The position numbers and the translations under genes are program-made. DNA of 43,534 nucleotides, taken from the NCBI RefSeq assembly GCF_021655075.1, contig NZ_PPXX01000052.1, positions 1 through 43,534 on the forward strand. Reading direction: 5' to 3'. The notes below the pieces were generated by a model. The model did not search any database. It was not told the DNA's origin and saw nothing but the letters and a program-made list of their open reading frames with translations. This document shows, one piece after another, positions 17,401-25,001 of this stretch. Origin of the DNA: Clostridium sp. Cult2. GTDB lineage: Bacteria > Bacillota > Clostridia > Tissierellales > Tepidimicrobiaceae. Position 1 is the stretch's first letter, and the number at the start of each line of letters is the position of its first letter.

Positions 17401-17703
17401 TTTATCTATATTCCATCTAAGCATCCTAACACATACAGAGTGAAAGGTACCCATCCATATATCATCCATATTTCCATCCAATAAATAATCTACCCTTTCC
17501 TTCATTTCATTGGCAGCTTTATTAGTAAAGGTTATTGCCAAAATATTTCCTGGGAAAATCCCTTTTTCTTCGATTAAATAGGCTATCCTATGGGTTAACA
17601 CTTTTGTTTTACCTGAACCTGCCCCTGCTAAAATAAGTAAAGGCCCTTCTGTATGAAGAACGGCTTCTTTTTGTCTTTCGTTTAATCCTTCTATAAAATC
17701 CAT
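14422..17703 (-). CDS. pcrA: PcrA/UvrD superfamily 1A DNA helicase precursor with in-frame intein
   Basis: 1093-aa precursor. Removing residues 251-611 leaves 732 aa, the normal PcrA length. Helicase motifs: Q-motif (LNERQKEAV), Walker A GAGSGKT (27-33), Walker B FVDEFQD, motif III split by the intein at GDDDQ / SIYGWRGAD, then LEQNYRST (IV), TVHSAKGLEFPVVF (V) and EEERRLCYVAITRAE (VI). The C-terminal tail (VGTIVQIKERDNDKEIVIAFD) is the RNA-polymerase-binding Tudor-like fold of PcrA. It unwinds DNA 3'-5' in repair and rolling-circle replication. The promoter lies at 17741-17769. ligA and gatCAB follow. The intein must splice for a working ATPase, because it interrupts motif III. Confidence 0.95.
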   Translation of the reverse strand: MDFIEGLNERQKEAVLHTEGPLLILAGAGSGKTKVLTHRIAYLIEEKGIFPGNILAITFTNKAANEMKERVDYLLDGNMDDIWMGTFHSVCVRMLRWNIDKIGYDRSFSIYDRDDQITVMKECIKELDLSKDMYKERSIINVISSLKDKMIKPDTYINQNYNDYYCRNVGELYALYEKKLKSNNALDFDDLIIKTVELLKSNPDVLDYYQRKFKYIFVDEFQDTNKIQYELVRLLSQRYKNLCVVGDDDQCVIEGSKITTPNGLIAIEELREKDKVYSASGKGEILEGAISKIIKKEYEGLIVKIKTKSGKIVKATPNHIMFGKLNSEPGVLYVYLMYRKDKGYRIGITQGVRSREGQIVNGLMVRLNQEHGDKIWILRTCESKEEAIFYEQLFSVKYQIPTVCFHVMGRNISLGQEYIDRLFDEIDTENNVVKLMEDLLLFEEYPHHRPNGVISGQTIRRIGNLNFFSGRKSGLELGWYSHRISFNTSGDELKKNVITSNFPVRNGKRSTWRIETERVDYDEAFQYGKDLQALDEEIEIVERARLTEDTYFNFMPAAHIRPSMSIPVYEDGKIIEDLVDETTVEEYKGFVYDISVPNFRQYICEGIVVHNSIYGWRGADITNILDFEKDFPNTKIIKLEQNYRSTQNILNVANHVIKNNLERKDKKLWTDNEEGNQVVVESLLDSDEEAYFVANKIEELIDEGYKPSDFAILYRTNAQSRTFEEIFMRKNIPYKIVGGLRFYDRKEIKDIIAYLKLIQNPVDNVSLKRIINVPKRGIGNATLEKIEEYANGTGESIYSALLNVEEIPNLSTRAKNSLKSFIDMINKLMAMKEVMGLKEFLEEVIYGVGYIKELEEEASIESQTRLDNIREFISVAIDFEITNPEGTLEDFLAGVSLLSDVDKTEDIKNSVTLLTVHSAKGLEFPVVFMVGMEEGLFPISRALDSESELEEERRLCYVAITRAEKLLFITQVKLRTIYGNTNYSLPSRFIDEIPEGYTISSTDRIRRRISNNKKGLVTVHDYTKGNRKPIAKPSIDNTDVDLGAKVKHNKWGVGTIVQIKERDNDKEIVIAFDKVGLKRLLLSIAPIEILKGE
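15871..16953 (-). mobile_element. Intein in PcrA motif III, with a probable GIY-YIG-like nuclease domain
   Basis: 361 aa (precursor residues 251-611). Splicing blocks are intact: Cys1 at the start (CVIEGSKITTPNG), block B with the T-x-x-H core (KATPNHIMFG, 312-323), block F (GFVYDISVPNFRQYICEG, 589-606), and a terminal His-Asn (VVHN) followed by extein Ser612. Between blocks B and F lies a domain at about 330-400 with LYVYLMYRKDKGYRIGITQ, arginines at 353 and 355, and a helix containing Glu391 (AIFYEQLFSVKYQ). This order resembles GIY-YIG endonucleases (G-I-Y, Y-I-G, Arg, Glu) rather than LAGLIDADG. About 150 further residues with no recognised domain (410-560) may be its DNA-recognition part. 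The intein call is firm; the nuclease type is a pattern-based inference. Confidence 0.9.
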
Positions 17704-17740
17704 CTTGTCACCATCCTAGTTAAACATTAGTTTCCTTTTT

Positions 17741-17769
17741 ATTATATAATAATAGTGGGTTTTTTCCAA
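17741..17769 (-). promoter_or_regulatory. Sigma-A promoter of the pcrA-ligA operon
   Basis: Minus strand: TTGGAA (17769-17764), 17-bp spacer, perfect TATAAT (17746-17741), about 40 bp before the pcrA ATG and just after the terminator of the preceding operon. Confidence 0.7.
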
Positions 17770-17803
17770 TGAAAAGAACAACCAAAATATTTTGGTTGTT
17801 CTT
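17770..17803 (-). terminator. Palindromic terminator after the SLH-RCC1 gene
   Basis: A perfect 30-bp palindrome at 17774-17803 (arm AAGAACAACCAAAAT) followed on the minus strand by TTTTC. It separates the surface-protein operon from the pcrA promoter. Confidence 0.7.
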
Positions 17804-17861
17804 AGAATTAACGAAAGTTAGTAAGTTAGTGCAGGGTTAAGATATTTTCTTGGCTCCCTGT

Positions 17862-19541
17862 CTATTCTATTAAAACCCTAACTGGTACATTACTATCCTT
17901 ATCGGTACCATCACCCAATTGTCCATACCAATTGCCACCCCAAGACCAAATTGAACCATCATCTTTAAGAACTACTGTATAATGCTCACCTGTTGCTATG
18001 GCTACTACGTTAGTTAGGTTCTCTGCCTTAATAGGAACGCTACTAGACCCATTACTCTCGGTTCCCAATTTCCCCTCTTCATTATTCCCCCAAGCCCAAA
18101 CTGTTCCATCTTCTTTTAGGGCTAATGAGTGAATATGCCCTGCTGACATATTTACTACATTATTTAGATTTTTAACTTCAATGGGAATGTTTCTTTTCTC
18201 TAGTGTTCCATCTCCTAATTGTCCTTGACTATTTACTCCCCAAGCCCAAATTGATCCATCTTTCTTTATGGCTAATGAGTGACATAAACCAGCTGACAAT
18301 TTTACCACATTGTTTAGGTTTTTAACTTGTATAGGAACATTTCTATCTTCTAATGTTCCATCTCCTAATTGTCCCCCACCATTCCATCCCCAAGCCCATA
18401 CTGTCCCATCGCTTTTTAAGGCTAATGTATAGGAATCCCCTGCTGATATACTTACCACATTATTTAAACCCTTCACTTGAACAGGGGTATTCGAACTAAT
18501 AACATTTGTACCATCTCCCAATTCACCATGTTGATTCTCTCCCCATACCCAAACTGTTCCGTCTGATTTTAAAGCAGCTGTATGCCTCCAACCTCCAGCT
18601 ACAGCCATTACATTATTTAATCCTTTAACCTGCACAGGAATATTTCTATCTTCTACTGTTTCATCTCCTAATTGTCCATAATCGTTTAATCCCCAAGCCC
18701 AAACCGTTCCATCTGTCTTTAAGGCTACTGTATGAAAAAAACCTGCTGATATAGTATCAACATTATTTAATCCCTTTGCTTGAACAGGAGTATGTGCATC
18801 TTCATTCGTCCCATTTCCTAGTGTTCCAAAGATATTCCATCCGCAGCTCCAAACTGTTCCGTCCTTCTTTAATATCACCGTATGAACAGTACCTACATCT
18901 ATTTGATTTGAATAACTATCTATATCTAAGGATTCTTGTATATCTTCTTTTCGTGCATTTTCATTTGTAGAAATATTTATCATTCTATAAATCATAGTAG
19001 CTGCTTCTGCCCTCGTTGCATTCCCTTTAGCATCAAAATTTCCATTTGGTAAGCCTGTTACTATTTGTTTATCTGAAACTACTTTAATAAATCTCTTTAG
19101 ACTATCAGGTATTTGATTATCATCTTTAAAAGAAGTTTTTTCGGCTTTAGGTGAAGCTTCTCCGATTTGTCTTGCTATCATTCTTGCCATTTCTCCACGA
19201 GTGATTAGCCTTTTGCCATAATTGTCGAACTCTCCATCTTGTATTATGTGAGTCCTTTTTGCCTCATCAATAATTGCATCATACCATACTTTCGATTGCT
19301 TATATTTAGTACCTGAAGATGTAAGTATTAATTTAGTGAATTCAGCAACTGTAATATTGTCATCTGGTCTAAAAGTTCCATCTGAATAACCACTTACAAT
19401 ACCCTTTTCTGAAAGCTGATTAATATAGTCTTTAGCCCAATGACCTTTAATGTCTGAATACCCATCTGCATATACAGCATTAAATACCACTAATAAAGCT
19501 ATAAGTGTAATTCCTATTGTTGATAAAGTTTTTTTGAACAA
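17862..19541 (-). CDS. S-layer-anchored RCC1 beta-propeller surface protein
   Basis: 559 aa. A TTG start at 19541 is chosen because AAAGGAG lies 9 nt upstream and a signal peptide (FKKTLSTIGITLIALLVV...VYADG) begins there. Three SLH repeats follow at about 28-195 (GHWAKDYINQL, GYSDGTFRPDDNITVAEF, GLPNGNFDAKGNATRAEA); they bind pyruvylated cell-wall polymer. Seven RCC1 repeats then fill about 215-559, each with H(T/S)(V/L)ALK.DGTVWAWG and GQLGDGT. Seven repeats make one complete propeller. It is therefore an exported, wall-bound protein with a likely protein- or glycan-binding propeller; the ligand is unknown. It sits 18 bp after the 122-aa unknown gene, so it is probably in the same transcript. 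The region between its stop and 17804 holds no gene. Confidence 0.9.
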   Translation of the reverse strand: MFKKTLSTIGITLIALLVVFNAVYADGYSDIKGHWAKDYINQLSEKGIVSGYSDGTFRPDDNITVAEFTKLILTSSGTKYKQSKVWYDAIIDEAKRTHIIQDGEFDNYGKRLITRGEMARMIARQIGEASPKAEKTSFKDDNQIPDSLKRFIKVVSDKQIVTGLPNGNFDAKGNATRAEAATMIYRMINISTNENARKEDIQESLDIDSYSNQIDVGTVHTVILKKDGTVWSCGWNIFGTLGNGTNEDAHTPVQAKGLNNVDTISAGFFHTVALKTDGTVWAWGLNDYGQLGDETVEDRNIPVQVKGLNNVMAVAGGWRHTAALKSDGTVWVWGENQHGELGDGTNVISSNTPVQVKGLNNVVSISAGDSYTLALKSDGTVWAWGWNGGGQLGDGTLEDRNVPIQVKNLNNVVKLSAGLCHSLAIKKDGSIWAWGVNSQGQLGDGTLEKRNIPIEVKNLNNVVNMSAGHIHSLALKEDGTVWAWGNNEEGKLGTESNGSSSVPIKAENLTNVVAIATGEHYTVVLKDDGSIWSWGGNWYGQLGDGTDKDSNVPVRVLIE

Positions 19542-19559
19542 ATCACTTCACTCCTTTAT

Positions 19560-19928
19560 TTAATTAAATATAGAAACCTGCACAGCAAAATATAGGAACC
19601 TGGCACGAACTTGTAATTGGACTCCCTCTATCCATTCCCCCTGATAATCCTTTTGTAGAATAGTATCAATTAACTGTTTGCTTGTAATAGTTCCGCCAGT
19701 TGTCCCTTGGAAATAATAGGTCTTCCAAGTATTCCCTATGAATTTTGTATAATCATCTATTTTTTGATTAATTGGCAATTCCTTTAAGTTAATTATCGCT
19801 ATTTCCTTACCTTCAATCTTCTTTATTTCTAATACTTCTATTGATAATCCATTAAAACAATATTGGGATAATTTATTTGCAACAGTATTTAATTGCTCTT
19901 CAATGGATAACTCTTTCGGAATTGCCAT
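19560..19928 (-). CDS. Hypothetical 122-aa protein
   Basis: I do not recognise this protein. It has no signal peptide and no transmembrane segment. It starts MAIPKELSIEEQLNTVANKL (helical), followed by alternating strands (IEVLEIKKIEGKEIAIINL). A distinctive glycine/threonine-rich stretch YYFQGTTGGTIT comes next, and the C-terminus is aromatic (RARFLYFAVQVSIFN). The ATG lies 8 bp after the stop of the upstream isoaspartyl dipeptidase-like gene, and the SLH-RCC1 gene begins 18 bp downstream. The AAGGAG overlapping the upstream stop is 14 nt away, longer than ideal, so translation may depend on coupling. No frameshift or truncation is visible. Confidence 0.75.
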   Translation of the reverse strand: MAIPKELSIEEQLNTVANKLSQYCFNGLSIEVLEIKKIEGKEIAIINLKELPINQKIDDYTKFIGNTWKTYYFQGTTGGTITSKQLIDTILQKDYQGEWIEGVQLQVRARFLYFAVQVSIFN

Positions 19929-19936
19929 ATAGTATT

Positions 19937-21127
19937 TTATAACTCCTTATCTTCAAATGTACCTTTTACTAAAACTTCTCCATTCTCAACCATCTTCTGG
20001 CCCTTAGCAAATACAATATCAATATTTAATTCATTATCTAATACAACAATATCAGCATCACAATTTGTATTAATACATCCTTTATTTGGATAAATCCCCA
20101 ATATCTTTGCTACATTGGAACTTACTATTTGTGCAGCTTCTGATATAGGAAGTTTTTCTTGTTGAATTAAATCCTTAAATTCTTTATGTATAGAATCTAA
20201 GGTAGTTACTAATAGCCCTTTAAGTTTCCCAGTATTACTATATACAGCCATACTTCCATTACCATCAGAACTCATAGTGAGATTAGTCAATGGTACTCCA
20301 AATTCTAGACATTCTTTAATAGCTTTGCTAGGTTTAATTGCATCATCAAATCCTAACTCTGGTGTTATCCCAGATGTAATATCTATATAACCTCCTATTT
20401 CACCATATTGCTTTGCTTCTTCTAATAATTTTCTATTTCTATTAACATGTGTTGGAACAAAATGTCTAATTGGTATTTCTGTTTCTTCTACCAGTTCAAA
20501 AATCATTTTCAAACCTTCTTCTCCATCTCCTAAATGAAATTGAACTATGCTTTTTTTCCCACTTATCAATCCACCTTGCCTTACTTTAGTTGCTATTTTC
20601 TTTAATTCATTTTTAGTAGGTTCAGAAGATCGATGATCAGATATGGCTATTTCTCCTACACCCATTATTTTGTCAATTAGAATAACATCTCTCTTGACAT
20701 CTCCTGTAATAGTAACTATAGGAACTTCATAAGAACCTGTTAAAATATATGCAGTTATTCCCTCTGTTTCAAGGCCTTTTGCCTTAGCATAAAGTGATTC
20801 AAGATGTCTTGTTGTTGCATCAGTACCTAACACACCTAAAACTGTAGTTATTCCACTCTTCACTATACTAGAAAGTAATACTTCTGGCGTTCTACTATAA
20901 AACCCAGCTTCGCCACCTCCACCAATTATATGGACATGTTGATCAATAAATCCTGGTACAACTATTTTGTTATTCGCATCAATTTCTTCCATATCTAAAT
21001 AATTGCTAAACCCATTTAAGTTTATATGCTTATCAACTAACAATATCTTTTCACCACAAATCAAAATATCTGTTTTCCCTATATAATTTGGAGAATAAAC
21101 TTCTCCTTGTCTTATAACTTTAAGCAT
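19937..21127 (-). CDS. iadA: Isoaspartyl dipeptidase-like amidohydrolase, glutamate-bridged type
   Basis: 396 aa from the ATG at 21127, chosen because AAAGGAG lies upstream; an in-frame ATG at 21181 would add 18 unsupported residues. It is a TIM-barrel amidohydrolase of the IadA (beta-aspartyl peptidase) family, which cleaves isoAsp-X dipeptides from damaged protein. Visible site residues: His64 and His66 in IDQHVHIIGGGGEAGF, Tyr133 in GSYEVP, His198 in QFHLGDG, His227 in PTHVNR and Asp288 in TMSSDGNG. At the position of the metal-bridging carbamylated lysine it has Glu159 (GVGEIAISDHRS), unlike its neighbour paralog. A terminator separates it from that paralog upstream, so it may have a separate promoter. 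The 122-aa gene follows 8 bp on. Confidence 0.88.
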   Translation of the reverse strand: MLKVIRQGEVYSPNYIGKTDILICGEKILLVDKHINLNGFSNYLDMEEIDANNKIVVPGFIDQHVHIIGGGGEAGFYSRTPEVLLSSIVKSGITTVLGVLGTDATTRHLESLYAKAKGLETEGITAYILTGSYEVPIVTITGDVKRDVILIDKIMGVGEIAISDHRSSEPTKNELKKIATKVRQGGLISGKKSIVQFHLGDGEEGLKMIFELVEETEIPIRHFVPTHVNRNRKLLEEAKQYGEIGGYIDITSGITPELGFDDAIKPSKAIKECLEFGVPLTNLTMSSDGNGSMAVYSNTGKLKGLLVTTLDSIHKEFKDLIQQEKLPISEAAQIVSSNVAKILGIYPNKGCINTNCDADIVVLDNELNIDIVFAKGQKMVENGEVLVKGTFEDKEL

Positions 21128-21200
21128 ATAAATCCACTCTCCTTTTAGTAAAAATTTAAATAAACTTTTATCATTAAACATATATATTTTTTAATATAAC

Positions 21201-21234
21201 TAATAATTCACCTTCTTAAGAAGGTGAATTATTA
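21201..21234 (-). terminator. Perfect 34-bp palindromic terminator between the two iadA paralogs
   Basis: Two exact 17-bp arms (TAATAATTCACCTTCTT and its complement) begin 1 bp after the upstream iadA stop. Downstream on the minus strand is A/T-rich sequence (ATATTAAAAAATATA) without a pure T-run, so efficiency is uncertain. Confidence 0.7.
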
Positions 21235-21235
21235 G

Positions 21236-22378
21236 TTATTCGTAAGTTCCTTTTACAATCATTTCGCCATTATCTAACATGATCTTTCCATTTGATATAA
21301 CTGTATTAATTGTCATGTCTTTATCTATTATTATTAAATCTGCATCAGAATTTTCTTGAATAATTCCTTTTTTAGGATATAACCTAAGAGCTTTAGCTAC
21401 ATTGGTTGAATAAAATTGTATAGCTTTATCAATATCAAAATTTAATTCCATTACCATGTATTTAAATTCATTGTATAAACTACTAACAGATGAAACTCCT
21501 ATTTCTATCATATTTCCATATTCATCATAATTAGACCAACTTCCATATCCATCTGAGCTAATAGTTATATTTTCTAAAGGTACTCCTTCTTTTTCTGCTC
21601 TAATAACCACTTCTGCTGGTGACATATTCTTAGAAATCCCACATGTTAAGTCTATTATTCCACCTCTTTTTGCATAGTCATAGGCTTGTGCTAATAGCTC
21701 TTCCTTTCTATTAACGTGGGTGGGCCTAATAGTTTTAATTGGTATGTCCGTTTTTTGTAATACCCTATTTATTAAACCAAGTCCTTCGTTTCCATCTCCC
21801 ATATGAGCTACTACAATTCCTGCTTTTCCTGATAGCATTCCAGCTACTCGTGCATCTGAAGCTAGTCTAGATAATTCATCGAAAGATAAACTTGGAGATC
21901 TATGATCTGATAGTGCGATTTTTACTCCAACTATTTCTGTAATAAATACTATATCCTTTTTTACAGAGTCTGTTAAAGTAATAGATGGATAACCATAGGA
22001 GCCAGTATGAACATATACTGATAGCCCCTCTTCCTTTAAGGCTTTTGCTTTAGCTACTAAGTTTTCAATACTTCTAGTTGTTGAATCTGTACCTAAAAGC
22101 CCTACTACAGTAGTAATCCCACCTTCTATAAGTTTAGATAAAGTTATTTCCGGAACACGAGTATTAAAGCTACCTTCTCCCCCACCTCCAGTTATGTGAA
22201 CATGATTATCAATTAAACCAGGTATAAGCATTTTCCCAGTTCCATCGATTATCTTAATCTTTTTATTAAATTGTAAAATATTATCTTCAATTAGAGATAT
22301 ATTTCCACTCGTAATTAATACATCCTTTATTCCTATCAATTTGGGAGAATATACCTCTATATTCTTAATTAATATCAT
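21236..22378 (-). CDS. iadA: Isoaspartyl dipeptidase (IadA), carbamylated-lysine type
   Basis: 380 aa, typical for IadA. Metal and substrate residues: His59 and His61 in IDNHVHITGGGGEGSF, Tyr128 in HTGSYGYP, Lys153 in GVKIALSDHRS (the lysine that is carbamylated in classical IadA), the histidine of VAHMGDGNEG, PTHVNRKE, and the aspartate of TISSDGYGS. It hydrolyses beta-aspartyl dipeptides to aspartate plus an amino acid. GGGAG lies 7 nt before the ATG and the stop of the antiporter gene is 11 bp upstream, so it is in the ortA-ortB-racemase-antiporter operon. It is clearly homologous to the next gene downstream but is the more canonical of the two. Confidence 0.92.
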   Translation of the reverse strand: MILIKNIEVYSPKLIGIKDVLITSGNISLIEDNILQFNKKIKIIDGTGKMLIPGLIDNHVHITGGGGEGSFNTRVPEITLSKLIEGGITTVVGLLGTDSTTRSIENLVAKAKALKEEGLSVYVHTGSYGYPSITLTDSVKKDIVFITEIVGVKIALSDHRSPSLSFDELSRLASDARVAGMLSGKAGIVVAHMGDGNEGLGLINRVLQKTDIPIKTIRPTHVNRKEELLAQAYDYAKRGGIIDLTCGISKNMSPAEVVIRAEKEGVPLENITISSDGYGSWSNYDEYGNMIEIGVSSVSSLYNEFKYMVMELNFDIDKAIQFYSTNVAKALRLYPKKGIIQENSDADLIIIDKDMTINTVISNGKIMLDNGEMIVKGTYE

Positions 22379-22389
22379 AATGTCACTCC

Positions 22390-23835
22390 CTATTGTGAAG
22401 TTTCCTTATTATTCTTTTTATTTTTAGATGCGTCAGTATATTCTATACCAAATCCAGTAAATGCAAGTATTATTGCAAATACTATTCCTGTATAGTTAAA
22501 TACAGCCCATGGTAAGTATTCGATTGTGGGCACTCCTAAGGTTGCTGTCATGTAGGCCCCTGCAGCAGACCATGGGATAAGAGGTACTAATACTGTACCA
22601 GAATCTTCTAAAGTTCTTGATAAGTTTTTAGGATGTAAATTCCGCATTACATAGGCATCCTTAAATAATTGTCCTGGAAGTAAAATGGATAAATAAGAGT
22701 TACCCGTTACAAATGCAACAGTAAAGCAGGAAGCTATTGTGGATAGCACCATTCCAGCGGTAGATTTAACTCTCTTCAATATTGCCTCAAGTACTGTGTC
22801 TAACATTCCTGAGGTGCTCATAATTCCAGCAAATCCCATTGCACAGAAAACTAATATGGTTGTGCCAGCCATAGCCTCGGCTCCACCTCTATTTACTAAT
22901 GTTAATATATCCGATGCTACCTCTCCTTCATACCCTGTCATACTTACATTAAAACCTTTAATTAGAGATATAAATCCATTCTTCAATGTAAAACCCTGTA
23001 TAACTATGCCCATAAATGTTGATATTAACGAGCTTCCCAGCATAGTTGGCATAGTAGGAAGCTTTAATAGAGATCCTGCAATAACGATTATAACAGGTAT
23101 TAATAATAATATATTCCAATTAAACATATTGCTAAGTTGAGCTTGTAACACTGTAACTGATTCAGGAGTACTTGCAGATCCGGCTGCACCCATTCCCGCC
23201 ACTATATATACAATTAACGATACTATTGTTGCTGGTATTGTGGTATAAAGCATATGTTTAATATGTTCATATAGTTCCGAACCAGCAGCAATTGGTGCCA
23301 AGATTGTTGTGTCAGAAAGAGGTGATAATTTATCACCAAAATATGAACCGGCTACTACTGCTCCCGCAGTCGCTGGAAGTGACACACCCAGCCCTTGAGC
23401 TATGCCCATAATCGCTACACCAATAGTGCCAGCAGAACCCCAGGATGTGCCTGTTATAGTTGAAAAAATAACTGTAATGATAAATGCTGTAGCAAGTAAA
23501 AATTTTGGATTGATTATTTGCACCCCATAATAGATGAACATAGGAATTGTGCCTGAAAACATCCATGATCCAATAAGTATGCCAACAGTCCATAAAATTA
23601 ATATTGCTGGCATTGCCATTGAAATTTTTTCTACTATCCCTTTCTGCATCTCATCCCAATTATAACCTAGCCTCCAAGCTATAAATCCAGCTAGGAAAGC
23701 CACTAAAATTAAAATAGGTTCCGCCCTAAGCTTCAAAACTCCTACTCCAACTACCAAAGCAACCATCATAAAAACTATAGGTGTCATTGCTTGCTTTAAG
23801 GTTGGTTTCTGTTTTACTCTTTCCTTTTTTGACAT
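22390..23835 (-). CDS. NhaC-type Na+/H+ antiporter family transporter
   Basis: About 481 aa from the ATG at 23835 (AAAGGAG 8 nt upstream; a GTG at 23844 would abut that site). There are roughly 11-12 hydrophobic segments. Family motifs include TGTSWGSAGTIGVA, GAVVAGSYFGDKLSPLSDTT and TGNSYLSILLPGQ, and a late LEDSGTVLVPLIPW. NhaC/MleN proteins exchange Na+ and H+, and some carry an organic anion as well. Position between the racemase-like gene and iadA suggests export of an end product or import of a substrate of the ortAB cluster, but that is inference. Confidence 0.9.
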   Translation of the reverse strand: MSKKERVKQKPTLKQAMTPIVFMMVALVVGVGVLKLRAEPILILVAFLAGFIAWRLGYNWDEMQKGIVEKISMAMPAILILWTVGILIGSWMFSGTIPMFIYYGVQIINPKFLLATAFIITVIFSTITGTSWGSAGTIGVAIMGIAQGLGVSLPATAGAVVAGSYFGDKLSPLSDTTILAPIAAGSELYEHIKHMLYTTIPATIVSLIVYIVAGMGAAGSASTPESVTVLQAQLSNMFNWNILLLIPVIIVIAGSLLKLPTMPTMLGSSLISTFMGIVIQGFTLKNGFISLIKGFNVSMTGYEGEVASDILTLVNRGGAEAMAGTTILVFCAMGFAGIMSTSGMLDTVLEAILKRVKSTAGMVLSTIASCFTVAFVTGNSYLSILLPGQLFKDAYVMRNLHPKNLSRTLEDSGTVLVPLIPWSAAGAYMTATLGVPTIEYLPWAVFNYTGIVFAIILAFTGFGIEYTDASKNKKNNKETSQ

Positions 23836-23876
23836 ATTATTCACTCCTTTAAATTAATTATTTATTTTTAAAAAAA

Positions 23877-25001
23877 TTATTCTATATATTTTCTAGTTAC
23901 CCTATCAGTTACAAAATTTCTTAGTGTTATGGGACTTGATACTCCACCTAGTATTTCCCCCCATTCCCATGCTGAAATTTGTGCACCATTCTGATTTCCT
24001 ATAATTACTACCTCATCACCCACCTTTACATCATTTACTTCAGTAACATCAACAATTATTTGATCACAACATACCCTTCCTCGTATAGGACATTTAATGC
24101 CATGTACCAGTACAAAACCTTTGTTTGAAAGTTCTCTAGGAATACCATCCCCCCATCCTGCCGATACTATTGCTATTTTTGTGTTTTTATCTGTATAATA
24201 CATTCTGTTATAACCCACACTCTGTCCTTTAGCTAGTTTTCTTATAAAAATTATCTTAGACTTAAATTCAAAAGACTCCTTTAAATCCAAATTCATTTCT
24301 CTTTTCAATGCTGGAAATGGAGTTGTAATCAATGTCCCTACCCTAACTTGATTTAAATACATATGGGGAAAATTAAGTACTCCCCCTGAATTGCAGCAAT
24401 GTTTATATGGTATATCTATATTGTTATTATTTAATTCATTTAGAACATCCTTGAACTTATTAAATTGAAAATTTGTATATTCGCTCTCAGCATATGATGT
24501 TGCCAAGTGTGTGTATATACCCTCTATAAAAATATTTTGGTATTTTTGTATCTTTCTTACCAGCTCAAGAGTGTTTTGAGGTTCAACTCCTATTCTATTC
24601 ATGCCAGTATTTACCTTTATATTAATTTTTACGGTTTTATCTCTTTTTACTGCTTCCTTTGACAACTTACTAACAAAATCTTCACTACATACGGTCTGCA
24701 TAAGATTATATTTAACAATATCTTCGATGACATCTTCAAAGGATAAACCTAGTATTAGTATAGGTGCTGTTATTCCTTTTTTTCTGAGGTAAATACCTTC
24801 ATCTACCGATGCAACGCCTAGTTTTTCAGCTCCGCCTTGTAAAGCAGCTATAGACGTTTCATATCCACCATGACCATATGCATCTGCCTTAACAACTGCC
24901 ATTAAACATATATCATCACCAATGCGTTTTTTTATTTCTTTAACATTATGTTTAATATTAGATAAATGAATTTCTGTCCAGGTTGGCCAATGTTTTTTCA
25001 T
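23877..25001 (-). CDS. Alanine-racemase-family PLP enzyme lacking both catalytic tyrosines
   Basis: 374 aa, fold-type III PLP enzyme. The cofactor site is intact: Lys38 in VVKADAYGHG, Arg137 in NTGMNRIGV, His166 in YTHLATS and Arg221 in NQVRVG (pairs with the PLP ring). However, the second catalytic base Tyr265 of Geobacillus Alr (GYADG) aligns with Trp284 (SAGWGDG), the CMD motif reads CCD (312-314), and the region holding Tyr354 reads GGVSSPITLRN. It may still racemise using another base, or act on a different amino acid. The upstream thiolase OrtAB makes D-alanine in the known pathway, so alanine is the first substrate to consider. It overlaps the ortB stop by ATGA, so it is coupled with ortB. 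Confidence 0.8.
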   Translation of the reverse strand: MKKHWPTWTEIHLSNIKHNVKEIKKRIGDDICLMAVVKADAYGHGGYETSIAALQGGAEKLGVASVDEGIYLRKKGITAPILILGLSFEDVIEDIVKYNLMQTVCSEDFVSKLSKEAVKRDKTVKINIKVNTGMNRIGVEPQNTLELVRKIQKYQNIFIEGIYTHLATSYAESEYTNFQFNKFKDVLNELNNNNIDIPYKHCCNSGGVLNFPHMYLNQVRVGTLITTPFPALKREMNLDLKESFEFKSKIIFIRKLAKGQSVGYNRMYYTDKNTKIAIVSAGWGDGIPRELSNKGFVLVHGIKCPIRGRVCCDQIIVDVTEVNDVKVGDEVVIIGNQNGAQISAWEWGEILGGVSSPITLRNFVTDRVTRKYIE

